This document shows, in pieces, positions 45,576 through 54,833 of a DNA stretch of 60,061 nt. Position 1 is the first letter of the stretch; each line of letters opens with the position of its first letter. The notes beneath the pieces were generated by a model. The model made no database searches and was not told the DNA's origin. It saw nothing but the letters and a program-made list of their open reading frames with translations. Source of the stretch: an uncultured Saprospiraceae bacterium (GTDB lineage: Bacteria > Bacteroidota > Bacteroidia > Chitinophagales > Saprospiraceae); NCBI GenBank assembly GCA_905480605.1, contig CAJQRD010000014.1, positions 1 to 60,061 of the forward strand, in the 5' to 3' direction. The position numbers were made by a program, and so were the translations under genes.

Positions 45576-46460
45576 TCAATTTAGTTTATACACCTTATAA
45601 TTCCTGGACCATTCAGCTGATTTGCCAGGTTTAATAAATATATTAAAAAATAGCTCCGGACTAATCACGTGCCTCCATCCCCATAGATTCACTTTTTTAG
45701 TTTGAAAACTACAGGATTCACTAATTCCAATATTGCTTGCAACATTCTCTAATTCCCATTTTGCATTGACTTTTTTATTCCCTGATAGGTTACTAAAAAA
45801 AAATTGTTCTTTTGGTGAACTGTTAAACTTAATTTTATTTAGCCCAATATCAACTTTTAGCTCAGGATTAACTGTTTCATCAAATAGATAAGGTTTTATT
45901 TGAAATGGAAACTTTAGTACATAATTAGGTCCTATTAAATCATTATTTATTGCTGTAAAATTGTGGACGTATTCATTTGTAATAATATCTTTTTCACCCG
46001 TATTTTGTAAAAAATACTTAATAGTAAAACTAGAATTGTGTAAGTCAATCTCTTTTCTTAATAAATACGAATAGCCATTGATGATTTTTGATTTACAGCT
46101 TATTGTAAGACTATTTGGTTTAGAAATAATTTTAAATTCGGCGGGTTCTATTTCATAATTTTTATCAAACAGATATTTATTATCATCTTTTTTCAATAAG
46201 CCTACGCCTATTTTGTGAAACCAGCCACCTATATCCGCTTCATCAAAACCTAATGCCGTATCAATTCCAAATTCATTATAAAATCCTTTTCCAAAATAAT
46301 TCTCATTTTGACATTCAGTGTTTTCAACACCAGACAATATAATATTTCGAAATTTTACTTCTACAATTTTTCCAGTCCAGTCAAAGCGTGAAAAATTATA
46401 ATTTTCATAAGGGGTATCAATATGAATTTCTAGATTTTTATTTTTAAGTATATGTGTCAT
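45576..46460 (-). CDS. Galactose-mutarotase-like protein
   Basis: 294 residues, no signal peptide. The all-beta layout and motifs F-S-R-F-D-W-T-G-K-I-V-E-V, a G-K-G-F-Y-N-E-F-G-I-D-T segment, F-H-K-I-G-V-G-L-L, L-R-K-E-I-D-L, Y-F-L-Q-N-T-G-E-K and E-Y-V-H-N-F fit the galactose-mutarotase-like beta-supersandwich used by aldose epimerases and by carbohydrate-binding lyase domains. The catalytic His/Glu pair of aldose 1-epimerase cannot be assigned with confidence (H-N-F near residue 168 is a candidate). It may bind or epimerise a sugar. No sugar-metabolism genes are adjacent; the nearest gene, 127 bp upstream, is a small hypothetical on the same strand. Confidence 0.65.
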   Translation of the reverse strand: MTHILKNKNLEIHIDTPYENYNFSRFDWTGKIVEVKFRNIILSGVENTECQNENYFGKGFYNEFGIDTALGFDEADIGGWFHKIGVGLLKKDDNKYLFDKNYEIEPAEFKIISKPNSLTISCKSKIINGYSYLLRKEIDLHNSSFTIKYFLQNTGEKDIITNEYVHNFTAINNDLIGPNYVLKFPFQIKPYLFDETVNPELKVDIGLNKIKFNSSPKEQFFFSNLSGNKKVNAKWELENVASNIGISESCSFQTKKVNLWGWRHVISPELFFNIFIKPGKSAEWSRNYKVYKLN

Positions 46461-46587
46461 CTTGAGAAAAGAGGAATTAGTGAAGCAGTATAAATTGAGC
46501 GCTAAGCTCTATGTTTAAAACAACTACTGTTATTAACTCGATTTTTATTTTTTATAATCATTTGTTGTTCACTTCTAAGGACAAATT

Positions 46588-46842
46588 TTAATCTCCCAAA
46601 ATTATGTAATCAGGAGTCACTTCAATTACATCGAACTCTTTATCAAAAACATGAATTACATTTGAGTTTGAATTATAGTAAATGTTTGGACTAAAGCCTT
46701 GATATCCTTTTGTAATAAATGGTGATAGAACAAAAGTCATTTCATTAGACATGCCACAATACATAATTTTTAATGCTACTTTCATGAATCCTCTCTTGAT
46801 TTTTAAAAGTGTCCCTGCATATATTTTATATTCCATATTCAA
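46588..46842 (-). CDS. Hypothetical protein, 84 aa
   Basis: A short soluble beta-rich protein: M-E-Y-K-I-Y-A-G-T-L-L-K-I-K-R, V-A-L-K-I-M-Y-C-G-M-S-N-E-M-T-F-V-L-S-P, and an acidic end F-D-V-I-E-V-T-P-D-Y-I-I-L-G-D. Not recognised. Met3 could be the start. Same strand as, and 127 bp upstream of, the mutarotase-like gene. Confidence 0.5.
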   Translation of the reverse strand: MNMEYKIYAGTLLKIKRGFMKVALKIMYCGMSNEMTFVLSPFITKGYQGFSPNIYYNSNSNVIHVFDKEFDVIEVTPDYIILGD

Positions 46843-47406
46843 AAAGTTTTTTTCTCAAAAATACTTAAATTGTTAAGTACCCCATCTCTTTACGTATTTT
46901 AGTTTATACCTATTTTATAATAGAATCGAAAGCAATAGGTCATTTTATTTTCTCGTTTTTGATTGCAAATTTTGCATTTATCATTTTAATTTCTACTTCA
47001 TTATCAGATATCTATTTCAATAAAAATTCATCATAACCTATCTAAGTATTTTAGTTTGCTATTTTTAGAAAACTTGCTGTCAGGATATGCATCATAAATT
47101 ATCAATCCAGTTTTATGTTACACAATCGCAGTTATATGCTATTACAAAGGCTACCTATCAAGAAAACCATTTATTGAATTAACCAAAAATAAAAGTTTAT
47201 ACTTGATCAGCTCTTGTAATAAACTGAAATACTAAATTCGAAATAGAATTTAAAGATTCAGATCTGTTTATGTATTCAACAAAATAACTGTGGCGAAGAA
47301 GTCTTGTATTATACACATGGTTGAAATTTATAATATTTCTTTTGTACTTTAGATTATAAATGTCTTTCATCTATTAAATTATAATTCAAACTCAATTAAG
47401 CGACTT
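46843..47406. other. Divergent intergenic region before the type A T9SS gene
   Basis: About 560 bp, very AT-rich. It must contain the promoter for the 1183-aa secreted protein. A TTTTGTAC with TATAAATG about 12 bp later (47338-47360) is the closest promoter-like arrangement, but it does not meet the -33/-7 consensus. Nothing else seen. Confidence 0.4.
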
Positions 47407-50400
47407 ATGAGATTATTAATCACTACCACCTTCGTTGCATGTGCCTTATTTCTCAATGCTCAAATTGAGAACGGCTGTATTTCCATAGATTTTGAAACTT
47501 TTCCTAAGGAATCACCTAGTTCTGGGTTGATATTATCAGATCAATTTAAAGATGCCTTTGGATTGAGTTTCAGATTAGAAGGAGGTGGCTTTCCTGTTCT
47601 TGCTCAAGTAGGGGGCAATAATGCTGAAGCGTTCGGCAGTGCATGGGGCAATGATACGCCAGCGCCTGGTGTTGATATTGGCCAATTTTTCCTAACAGAT
47701 GACGGACAATTGTCAGGCCTTACTTCTCCACCCATCATTCTGGATTTTGAAATCCCAATTGATAGTTTTGCAGGTTGCATTTTAGACATGGATTTTGAGG
47801 AATTTTTTATCATTCAGGCTTTGGATGCTTCTGGAACTGTTATTCTGGAAGAAAGAATCGATGCCGGCGATCCTGGTACAGGAGATGGAGCCTTGACTTG
47901 TTGGGGCTTTAATTTACCGGGATGTGAAGGTTCCATTTATTCAATCAGATATGCCGGATTTAGACCTGCCTCCTCACCAGGAGCTTTCGGCCTAGGAATG
48001 GATTACTTTAGTTTTTGCTATTCAGGATTACAAATTGATACTGAAACAACCCCTGTAACTTGTGATGAACTTGGATCCATAAATATTTTTAGTACTGCCA
48101 ATGAAGTGTATGAATATTCGATAGATGGGATCAATTATTCTATTAATGGATTCTTCGATCAATTGAATCAAGGTGTTCAAGTCATTTATGTGAGGGATGG
48201 TGATAATTGCACGACTTCAGTAGACGTAAATATTGAATTGGATACAGAGGATCTGCCTGACCCTATCTTCGTTGATGAAGAAATATGTGAAGGTCAAATT
48301 TTCAGTTATAACGATCAGCAATACTCTACTACAGGTACCTATCAACAAACCCTAATTACCGCTAATGGTTGCGATACGCTTTGGAACCTTACGCTTACTG
48401 TCTTTCCAAATTCATCAGAAATAATAAACACGGAAATCTGCGAAGGTGAAACTTTTGTATTAAATGGGCAAAGCTATTCTATGGGAGGCACTTTTGAGCA
48501 AGAGCTTAATACCGTTGAAGGCTGTGATTCTATCATAGAAATTAATCTAATTCTAAATCCCAATACTGAAGAAAACATCAGTGCCCAGATCTGTGAAGGT
48601 GAATCCTATAACCTAAATGGAGAAACATATGCCATCTCAGGTTTTTATAGTCAACAAATAACAAATAACTTCGGCTGTGACTCTCTTTTAAATCTGGATT
48701 TAGAAGTACTTGGATTAACCGCGGAAACTTTTTCTACGCAATTTTGTGAAGGACAATCGTTTGAACTTAACGACCAAATATACACATTGGAAGGTAGTTA
48801 CATACAAATGCTCACCAATGAAGCAGGCTGCGATTCTACTTTAACTTTAGAGTTAGAATTTGCTACGCCGAGTACTGAAGCTTTGTTTGAAGAAATATGT
48901 GAAGGCGGTGACATCACCATCAATGGAATATTATATAGTACTGCAGGATCCTATTCTCAGGTCTTAGTGAATTCTGAAGGCTGTGATAGTTTACTCGATA
49001 TCAAAATCGACTTCCTTCCAGCTGCAGAAACATGTGAAAACATCAGTATTTTCGAAGGAGAAGTTTTCAATTTAAATGGGCAAACATATAGTGCAGAGGG
49101 CACTTATCAACAGTTGTTACAAACCACTGATGGTTGTGATAGTTTAGTAATTATTAAGCTTAAAGTACTCCCTAAACCATCGACGTTAGTTCATTATGAT
49201 TTAAATGATTGCGCTGCCGGTGGATCAAGTTATAACGAATTTATACCTCAATACGAAGAGGAACTTCAATGCGCTGAAATAATTGCATCAATATTAAATA
49301 GACCCAGTGGTCTTACACATTCTTGTACACCAGGTGCAATCGGTTCTGGTATGTGTATCTCATCAGAACCTTCTTGCATGTATCAGGAAGACTCAGAACA
49401 TCGAATGATTTTTGAAGTCTTTATAAGTCCGACAACTGGACCAGTTTCAATAGCAGAATTAAGATTCTTTGAAAAAGCGCCCGAACGTTATCAGTTTATT
49501 GCTGGGGGTACAGGACTAAATAATTATCCAACCTTATATTCCTTAAAAGTATTCAAAGATAATAATGAAATTTATTCCAGTCAATCTATAAGCACTAACC
49601 GTGAATGGACTCAACAGTCTTTCAATTTTAGAGACTTGGACCAATTTGTATTTTCTGATCCAGGTAATTTGACAATCGAATTCCTTGCTTATTGTCCTAT
49701 AGGTATTCCTTCTAATGTAGCAGCTTGGGATATTGATGAGCTCAGCCTATTTGGCTTTTGTCAACCTGACAATAATAAAGTTATCGGAAATGTCATGACA
49801 ACAAAAGTCCAGCCCTTATCTCAAGTCGAAATTGGTGTAAGGGATGCTGATTTGTGGGAATATTATACATCAGATTCTAATGGAGATTTTGCATTTGATA
49901 CAGACTATGATCAAACTTCAGTTGTTATCAAACCCAACAAAAATGACGACCCTTTGAACGGGGTTTCTACTCTGGATTTGATTCATATTCAAAGGCATGT
50001 ATTGGGCCTCGAAAGCTTTGATGCGTTTACTGAATTAGTCGCTGCAGACATCAACAAAGATGACAAAATTGATGTAATGGACCTCTTAGAATTAAGAAAA
50101 CTGCTTTTAGGTATATATGAGAATTTTCCTCAAAATACAAGCTGGCGTTTTCTAGATGCCCATAAAAAGTATACTTTACTATCAGACATTGATGACCAGA
50201 TGACTATAAGAACGCTTGGTGAAGAAATCAACTTAGAAGGTATAAAAGTGGGTGATGTCAATCAGAGTTATATTTTAAGTGCAACTAAAACTGAATTGGA
50301 GCCCAGGTCCCAATCAAGTTTTAAACTTATCGTAAACGAGTCTAGAAATAATGATGAAGAATTATTGGTTGGATTTTTTGCATCTGAAGATTTCCATCTG

Positions 50401-50958
50401 TCTGGATTCCAAGCTACTTTTAATGTCGGTGATTACTCCGAGTTTAGACTTGTTCCGCACAAACTACCGATAGCTAAACAAAATTTTCATATTAATAATG
50501 ATGCACTTAAAATTACTTGGTCAAGCCAAAATCAGGAAATTAAAAAAGACGAACTTTTATTTGAGATAGTATTCGAAGAATATCAAGAAGTGGGAAATAT
50601 TTATCTTGACTCCTCCACCAAGAATGAAATTTATCAGGCTTCAGACCTCAGTGTCTATTCACTTGCTTTGGAAAATGAAATCAATCACCAAAACAATGAT
50701 GATGCTGTTCAGTTGAATATACTTCCAAATCCTTTTAGAAATGTAACGAAAGTACAAATTGTTAGCAAAGAGAGACTTGCAACTAAGTATGAACTGATAG
50801 ATGCTACAGGTAAGCTGATCAAATCAAAATCTATCCTATTGGAACCTGGAATTAATGAGATTGATCTTAATCGAACGGAGCTTCCGGGAGCTGGTATTTA
50901 TTTCATTATGATTCATCGAAATCAATCTGTCTTCATTAAAAGGATCGTTTTGTTATAG
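47407..50958 (+). CDS. Type IX-secreted protein with six Cys-pair repeats, dockerin-like module and type A sorting domain
   Basis: 1183 residues. A signal peptide (to about Ala18) is followed by a beta-sandwich domain (20-205) with V-D-I-G-Q-F-F-L-T-D-D-G, and a linker domain (210-285). Six repeats of exactly 51 residues come next (287-592), then a second sandwich (595-775) and a Cna-B/regulatory-like strand set (780-850). A dockerin-like pair of helices (about 854-902) carries A-D-I-N-K-D-D-K-I-D-V-M-D-L-L-E-L-R, a Ca2+ loop, and a cohesin-like stretch follows (1000-1085). The C-terminus (about 1100-1183) is the type A sorting signal: I-L-P-N-P-F, Y-E-L-I-D-A-T-G-K-L-I-K and G-I-Y-F-I-M. Secreted to the surface; likely adhesive. 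No catalytic domain seen. Confidence 0.92.
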   Translation: MRLLITTTFVACALFLNAQIENGCISIDFETFPKESPSSGLILSDQFKDAFGLSFRLEGGGFPVLAQVGGNNAEAFGSAWGNDTPAPGVDIGQFFLTDDGQLSGLTSPPIILDFEIPIDSFAGCILDMDFEEFFIIQALDASGTVILEERIDAGDPGTGDGALTCWGFNLPGCEGSIYSIRYAGFRPASSPGAFGLGMDYFSFCYSGLQIDTETTPVTCDELGSINIFSTANEVYEYSIDGINYSINGFFDQLNQGVQVIYVRDGDNCTTSVDVNIELDTEDLPDPIFVDEEICEGQIFSYNDQQYSTTGTYQQTLITANGCDTLWNLTLTVFPNSSEIINTEICEGETFVLNGQSYSMGGTFEQELNTVEGCDSIIEINLILNPNTEENISAQICEGESYNLNGETYAISGFYSQQITNNFGCDSLLNLDLEVLGLTAETFSTQFCEGQSFELNDQIYTLEGSYIQMLTNEAGCDSTLTLELEFATPSTEALFEEICEGGDITINGILYSTAGSYSQVLVNSEGCDSLLDIKIDFLPAAETCENISIFEGEVFNLNGQTYSAEGTYQQLLQTTDGCDSLVIIKLKVLPKPSTLVHYDLNDCAAGGSSYNEFIPQYEEELQCAEIIASILNRPSGLTHSCTPGAIGSGMCISSEPSCMYQEDSEHRMIFEVFISPTTGPVSIAELRFFEKAPERYQFIAGGTGLNNYPTLYSLKVFKDNNEIYSSQSISTNREWTQQSFNFRDLDQFVFSDPGNLTIEFLAYCPIGIPSNVAAWDIDELSLFGFCQPDNNKVIGNVMTTKVQPLSQVEIGVRDADLWEYYTSDSNGDFAFDTDYDQTSVVIKPNKNDDPLNGVSTLDLIHIQRHVLGLESFDAFTELVAADINKDDKIDVMDLLELRKLLLGIYENFPQNTSWRFLDAHKKYTLLSDIDDQMTIRTLGEEINLEGIKVGDVNQSYILSATKTELEPRSQSSFKLIVNESRNNDEELLVGFFASEDFHLSGFQATFNVGDYSEFRLVPHKLPIAKQNFHINNDALKITWSSQNQEIKKDELLFEIVFEEYQEVGNIYLDSSTKNEIYQASDLSVYSLALENEINHQNNDDAVQLNILPNPFRNVTKVQIVSKERLATKYELIDATGKLIKSKSILLEPGINEIDLNRTELPGAGIYFIMIHRNQSVFIKRIVLL
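48265..49182 (+). repeat. Six tandem 153-bp (51-aa) coding repeats
   Basis: The first Cys of each unit is at residues 294, 345, 396, 447 and 498, and the G-C-D-[ST] Cys at 322, 373, 424, 475, 526 and 577: a constant period of 51 with no insertion or deletion. Consensus: I-C-E-G-E-x-F-x-L-N-G-Q-x-Y-S-x-x-G then T/S-Y-x-Q-x-L and G-C-D-S. The sixth unit has Phe in place of the first Cys, with a displaced Cys543 nearby. Nucleotide identity is moderate, so the array is diverged. Confidence 0.88.
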
Positions 50959-51960
50959 TAGGTAAGGAATCTAATTTTTAGTCAATGATTGTTTTTAATT
51001 TAAGCCAACAACAGAACTATTGTTATCTAAAGGCATTTACTATTTAGAAATTTCATTTCTATAAGATTGAATGAATTATTCTAACGATAAACATTGTATA
51101 TATTCTTTTCAGATTGACCTGCTATGTTTCGCTCGAATTGACTAAAAGAAGCTAACTTTTTTAGTTCTGATTCATTTAGGACTTTAGGCCTTTTACGTTA
51201 AATACATCCGACTTACTATTAACATTTAAGCTGGTTGAATTACGGCTACTCAATCTTTTGATTATAGAGTACTTCTTTGTTATGATAAATTCTTTTACGT
51301 GTTGATCAATTTCTAAAGTAAAATCCGCCATGTCTAAATTTCCAAATTCATATTGGACTGAGATGGGAATTGAACGATAATTAACTATTGCTGAATAAAC
51401 AATAGTTGTAATTTCTGAAGATCCTAATCCGCGATTTCTATATTCGTTTATTTCTTAATTAGTCTTATAGGCCTTACTTAGTATGTCAACTGATTTTTTT
51501 TGAAATTCATCCAGCAGTTTTATTTAGTATAGCTTGTAAGTTGTGAAATCCTTTATTTTCCAAATCTGCAGGCTTCATTTTTGCTCTTTCATGTAATTCT
51601 GCTAATACATTTATTCTTTTTAAAAGTTTTTCATTAGTCGCGAGTTGAGGGCATTTTTTGTCGCAATATATTTTAAGCAAAAAAAATTACCTGTAGCCTA
51701 GATGCTATATTCAGTTTTTAAATTCTCGATTACTCATCTTCTTTATTGTTTTTTTATAATAATTTCCAAACATCTTTTACCCATTCATCAGCAGTGTCTT
51801 CAGTATGTCGCTGTTTTCATTATTTAGGCATCAGACCGGAAAATTATAAGCGCCATTTTTGCAAGGTATGAAGCAGATTTGGTCGACTTATGTAATATTA
51901 TATGCTGTTCTTCTTTAATTGTCGTATATATTTAATTTCCAGATATTTGTACAAAAACAA
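50959..51960. other. 1-kb stretch with a decayed coding segment on the minus strand
   Basis: From about 51650 down to 51190 the minus strand reads as gene-like pieces in changing phase: E-K-L-L-K-R-I-N-V-L-A-E-L-H-E-R-A-K-M, stop, then Y-R-N-R-G-L-G-S-S-E-I-T-T-I-V-Y and Y-E-F-G-N-L-D-M-A-D-F-T-L-E-I. Several stops interrupt it. I do not recognise the family; it looks like an old pseudogene of some 150 codons. The remainder shows nothing. Confidence 0.4.
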
Positions 51961-51998
51961 GAGGTCTGGCTACTATATGATTGTCAGACCTCTTTTTT
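51961..51998. terminator. Rho-independent terminator, possibly bidirectional
   Basis: GAGGTCTG (51961-51968) pairs perfectly with CAGACCTC (51985-51992), followed by TTTTTT on the plus strand. On the minus strand the stem is followed by TTGTTTTTGT, weaker but usable. The nearest gene-like units reading into it are the small minus-strand ORFs at 52057-52530. On the plus strand nothing nearby needs it. Confidence 0.75.
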
Positions 51999-52012
51999 AC
52001 CCGAGAAAGGAG

Positions 52013-52037
52013 ATGTTGTCGAAACGTTAGACAACAT
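52013..52037. repeat. Perfect 8-bp inverted repeat between small ORF and terminator
   Basis: ATGTTGTC and GACAACAT flank the nine-base loop GAAACGTTA. There is no T-tract, so it is not a terminator by itself. It could be an RNA stem protecting the 3' end of the small-ORF transcript, or a protein site. Confidence 0.6.
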
Positions 52038-52056
52038 AAAACATTAGAAAACTAAA

Positions 52057-52179
52057 TTATTCATTCCTATACATCCAACTCGGTTTGTGGTTTTTAAGTC
52101 GATCATATTTCCCTTTGGATATTTTGGGTTTAAAAAGGTTTTTAATGTGCTTAATTAAATGAAATGGGTTTTTCTTCAT
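52057..52179 (-). CDS. Putative 40-aa basic miniprotein
   Basis: ATG at 52179: M-K-K-N-P-F-H-L-I-K-H-I-K-N-L-F-K-P-K, an amphipathic cationic helix, then G-K-Y-D-R-L-K-N-H-K-P-S-W-M-Y-R-N-E and TAA. It is strongly basic, with about a dozen Lys/Arg. It ends 20 bp before the inverted repeat and is followed by a terminator, which is where a real last gene would sit. It has the same direction as the 60-aa ORF 168 bp upstream. No family recognised. Confidence 0.45.
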   Translation of the reverse strand: MKKNPFHLIKHIKNLFKPKISKGKYDRLKNHKPSWMYRNE

Positions 52180-52347
52180 TTTCAAATGGTTTTAGAAGAT
52201 GATAAAATTTAAGTTTGTTGTTCTCAAAAGTGTTTAGCAGCAAAACTCCTTAATCCTATAATCAATTTTTTACGGTTACATTTTGAATTATTAACTCAAG
52301 AACCGAAAGTAAGAAACAAGTTTATTTTATTAGCCAAGTATAAAACC

Positions 52348-52530
52348 TTAACTTGGTGAATCACTCAAATAAGTGTATTCAAAATAATCTAACTCGTTTT
52401 TCTTTATCCTGTTCCCTTTACTTTTTTCATTGGTACTCTTTATACTACTAGTACTCTTTACCTTAAATATTCCTCTTAAAATCTGAATGAAGCTAGACTC
52501 CAGGGATTGCTTTATAATTGAACTTTTCAT
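52348..52530 (-). CDS. Putative 60-aa basic small protein
   Basis: M-K-S-S-I-I-K-Q-S-L-E-S-S-F-I-Q-I-L-R-G-I-F-K-V-K is a probable amphipathic helix, followed by a Ser/Thr/Lys-rich linker and an acidic-aromatic end L-D-Y-F-E-Y-T-Y-L-S-D-S-P-S. It is divergently transcribed from the LysR regulator 240 bp away, the usual geometry for a LysR target. The A/T leader before its ATG (AACCTAAAAATT) is similar to other starts in this window. Not recognised. Confidence 0.5.
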   Translation of the reverse strand: MKSSIIKQSLESSFIQILRGIFKVKSTSSIKSTNEKSKGNRIKKNELDYFEYTYLSDSPS

Positions 52531-52771
52531 AATTTTTAGGTTTAGCTATTAAAATGTAAAAATCAATTTGACAATGGTCTGAATTACAAATATGGACCTT
52601 TTGTGTCATATAAATAAGTATATAATATTTATGACTACCATAAAAAAATTTAATAGTTGTAAGTTTCTTTATATCTTGTTGATTGCATTTATATTTAAAA
52701 ATGTATTGTAATTATTTATAGGTTTCTCATCTATAAAGACAACTCAAATTCTTAACTAAAATATCAATAGT

Positions 52772-53665
52772 ATGAATTTTACCTTTCATCAATTAAAAAT
52801 TTTCTTAGAAGTAATACGACATCAGAATATCACAAAAGCTGCTGAAGAAATGTACATGACTCAGCCAGCTCTTTCTATACAATTAAAAAATTTCCAAAAG
52901 CAATTCGATATTCCTTTAATCGAAAAAGTAGGGAAAAAAATTCAACTTACAGATTTTGGAAAATCAATTGCCCAGATTGCTAAAAATATATTAAGCGAAG
53001 CGGAAGAGCTTAAATATAAGACCAAAGAATATGAAGGACTGTTAAAAGGTAAACTTAGAATATCTGCTGCTTCTACGGGTAAGTATGTTATTCCTTATTA
53101 TCTAAGTGAATTTGTTCATAAATATCCCGGCATAGATCTCACGCTTGATGTTTCTAACAAGACTACTGTGATAAAACAACTCCAAAATAATGAAATTGAT
53201 TTTGCATTGGTGTCTGTACTACCAGAAAAACTAGATACGGATGAAGAGGTATTGCTAGAAAATAAATTATATCTGATTGGTGATACTAAAAAGATAATCA
53301 AATCTCGACCATTAATTTATAGAGAACAAGGTTCAGCTACAAGAAATGCAATGAGTATGTATTTTCGTAATTCTACTAAACGGAAAAGTATAGAGTTAAC
53401 TTCGAATGAAACAGTTAAACAAGCAGTTGTTGCAGGGCTTGGTTATTCTATTATTCCCTTGATAGGTATGCGTAATGAATTGCAAAATAAAGACATATAT
53501 ATTATATCTTCTAAAGGACTTCCTATATTAACTTACTGGCGATTAATTTGGTTAAAGAATAAAAAACTTTCACCTGTCGCCTCTGCCTACTTAGGTTTTA
53601 TTAGAAAAGAAAAAGAAGCCATTATTAAAAAACACTTTAAGTGGTATGTTGATTTTAAAAAATGA
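52772..53665 (+). CDS. LysR-family transcriptional regulator
   Basis: 297 residues. The N-terminal winged helix-turn-helix spans residues 1-60: F-H-Q-L-K-I-F-L-E-V, I-T-K-A-A-E-E-M-Y-M-T-Q-P-A-L-S-I-Q-L-K-N-F as the HTH, then L-I-E-K-V-G-K-K-I-Q-L-T. The linker helix and a two-lobed effector-binding domain (about 90-290) follow, starting G-K-L-R-I-S-A-A-S-T-G-K-Y-V-I-P. LysR proteins bind as tetramers, usually to a promoter shared with a divergent target gene. Here the divergent partners are the two small basic ORFs at 52057-52530. The inducer is unknown. Its A/T-rich upstream region contains no exact T-N11-A operator that I can single out. Intact. Confidence 0.9.
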   Translation: MNFTFHQLKIFLEVIRHQNITKAAEEMYMTQPALSIQLKNFQKQFDIPLIEKVGKKIQLTDFGKSIAQIAKNILSEAEELKYKTKEYEGLLKGKLRISAASTGKYVIPYYLSEFVHKYPGIDLTLDVSNKTTVIKQLQNNEIDFALVSVLPEKLDTDEEVLLENKLYLIGDTKKIIKSRPLIYREQGSATRNAMSMYFRNSTKRKSIELTSNETVKQAVVAGLGYSIIPLIGMRNELQNKDIYIISSKGLPILTYWRLIWLKNKKLSPVASAYLGFIRKEKEAIIKKHFKWYVDFKK

Positions 53666-53870
53666 AAACCATTATGCTCTTTGTTGAATTTTAATTTATT
53701 AATGAGATTAAACATTCAAAGTGAAGCTCTCAAATTTCCCCAAAATTTTAGTCACACTAATCATGATTACCTTGAGCGATTTAAAGGTTTTTATTGAATT
53801 ACTCAACTAACCTTTTTGGTATATTTTAAATTATAGGTAGTCTTAAATAAAGTAAGTCTACATATTTACT

Positions 53871-54032
53871 TCAACAAACTTCTTTATGTTTATCTGCTTC
53901 ATATCCTTCATCAAGCGAGTTAACAGCCTTATAACCTCTATGCTTACCCTGGCTTCTTGCAGCACAACTCCCTTGTCTTTTCGGCTGTTGGCACGATAGA
54001 TCAGTTAGTAGTTCTATCTTTTCCTTTTTCAT
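53871..54032 (-). CDS. Putative 53-aa Cys-containing small protein
   Basis: ATG at 54032: M-K-K-E-K-I-E-L-L-T-D-L-S-C, then R-Q-G-S-C-A-A-R-S-Q-G-K-H-R-G-Y-K-A-V-N-S, ending K-H-K-E-V-C and TGA. It has three Cys and a charged leader-like N-terminus. The codon content looks coding rather than random (few A/T-only codons compared with the surrounding spacer, and a visible G+C rise over 53930-54000). No family recognised. Its stop converges on the LysR gene end. Confidence 0.4.
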   Translation of the reverse strand: MKKEKIELLTDLSCQQPKRQGSCAARSQGKHRGYKAVNSLDEGYEADKHKEVC

Positions 54033-54833
54033 ACTATGAAAAGTAAATTTTTCATAAGAGTTATTTTGTTTATTAAAAGTATATTCTTCAAAAGAATAAA
54101 AAGAAAAAGGAATATATTGAAAACCTTTATATCATACTCATTAAAACTTAGTTATTTATATCTCAATAATTATGTTTAGCAAAGACAAAATATGGACCTA
54201 ATCAACTCAGAGAATGACTTACATCACGTTAGTACTTCAATTGCACTTATAAACTTGGGCTATAGAAGAATTATTAAAAGTAATAATAAATACAAAATCA
54301 CCTTGATTTCATAATGGAGTTTGAACTTAAATTGAGAACATTCTTAATTTTACAAATGACCAAAAAGGTTATTTTGAAGATAGATGGACGTATTTGCAAG
54401 CGAATTGAGCCATAAAAGCTTCAAAATGAAAACCAACCCTTTCTATATCTAAATAAAAGTTAATTAGGATGGTGATTTGACGATCTATATTAGAACGGAC
54501 TAAATAACATCAAACCCATTATAAATTAATTAAATAAAAAACATAAAAATTCTTACTTTAATGCACAAAGGTTTTCTGAAATACTGACACAAAAAAGTAC
54601 ATAGTATAAAAAGTCACAGACACTACTAAATATGCAATTAATTATTAGAGAGCATTTAAACATACGAAAGGAGATTTTGCAGAACAGCATTTAGGCTGTT
54701 TCTTTTTTACTATTTTAGCACTTATAATGACTATCCACTCAAGAACATTTAATGAGCAATGAAAAAACATGGGTAAAAAAAATCTTCTTTATTAAAGTTA
54801 AACAGAATTGATTGGTTTCGAATAAAAACTATA
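54033..54833. other. 800-bp non-coding stretch upstream of the second cyclase
   Basis: A 40-codon plus-strand frame at 54192-54314 (M-D-L-I-N-S-E-N-D-L-H-H-V) is unsupported. At 54769-54782 an ATG-GGT is followed by a run of eight A residues. With one base more, this ATG would be in frame with the cyclase (see findings). No terminator or repeat. Confidence 0.45.
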
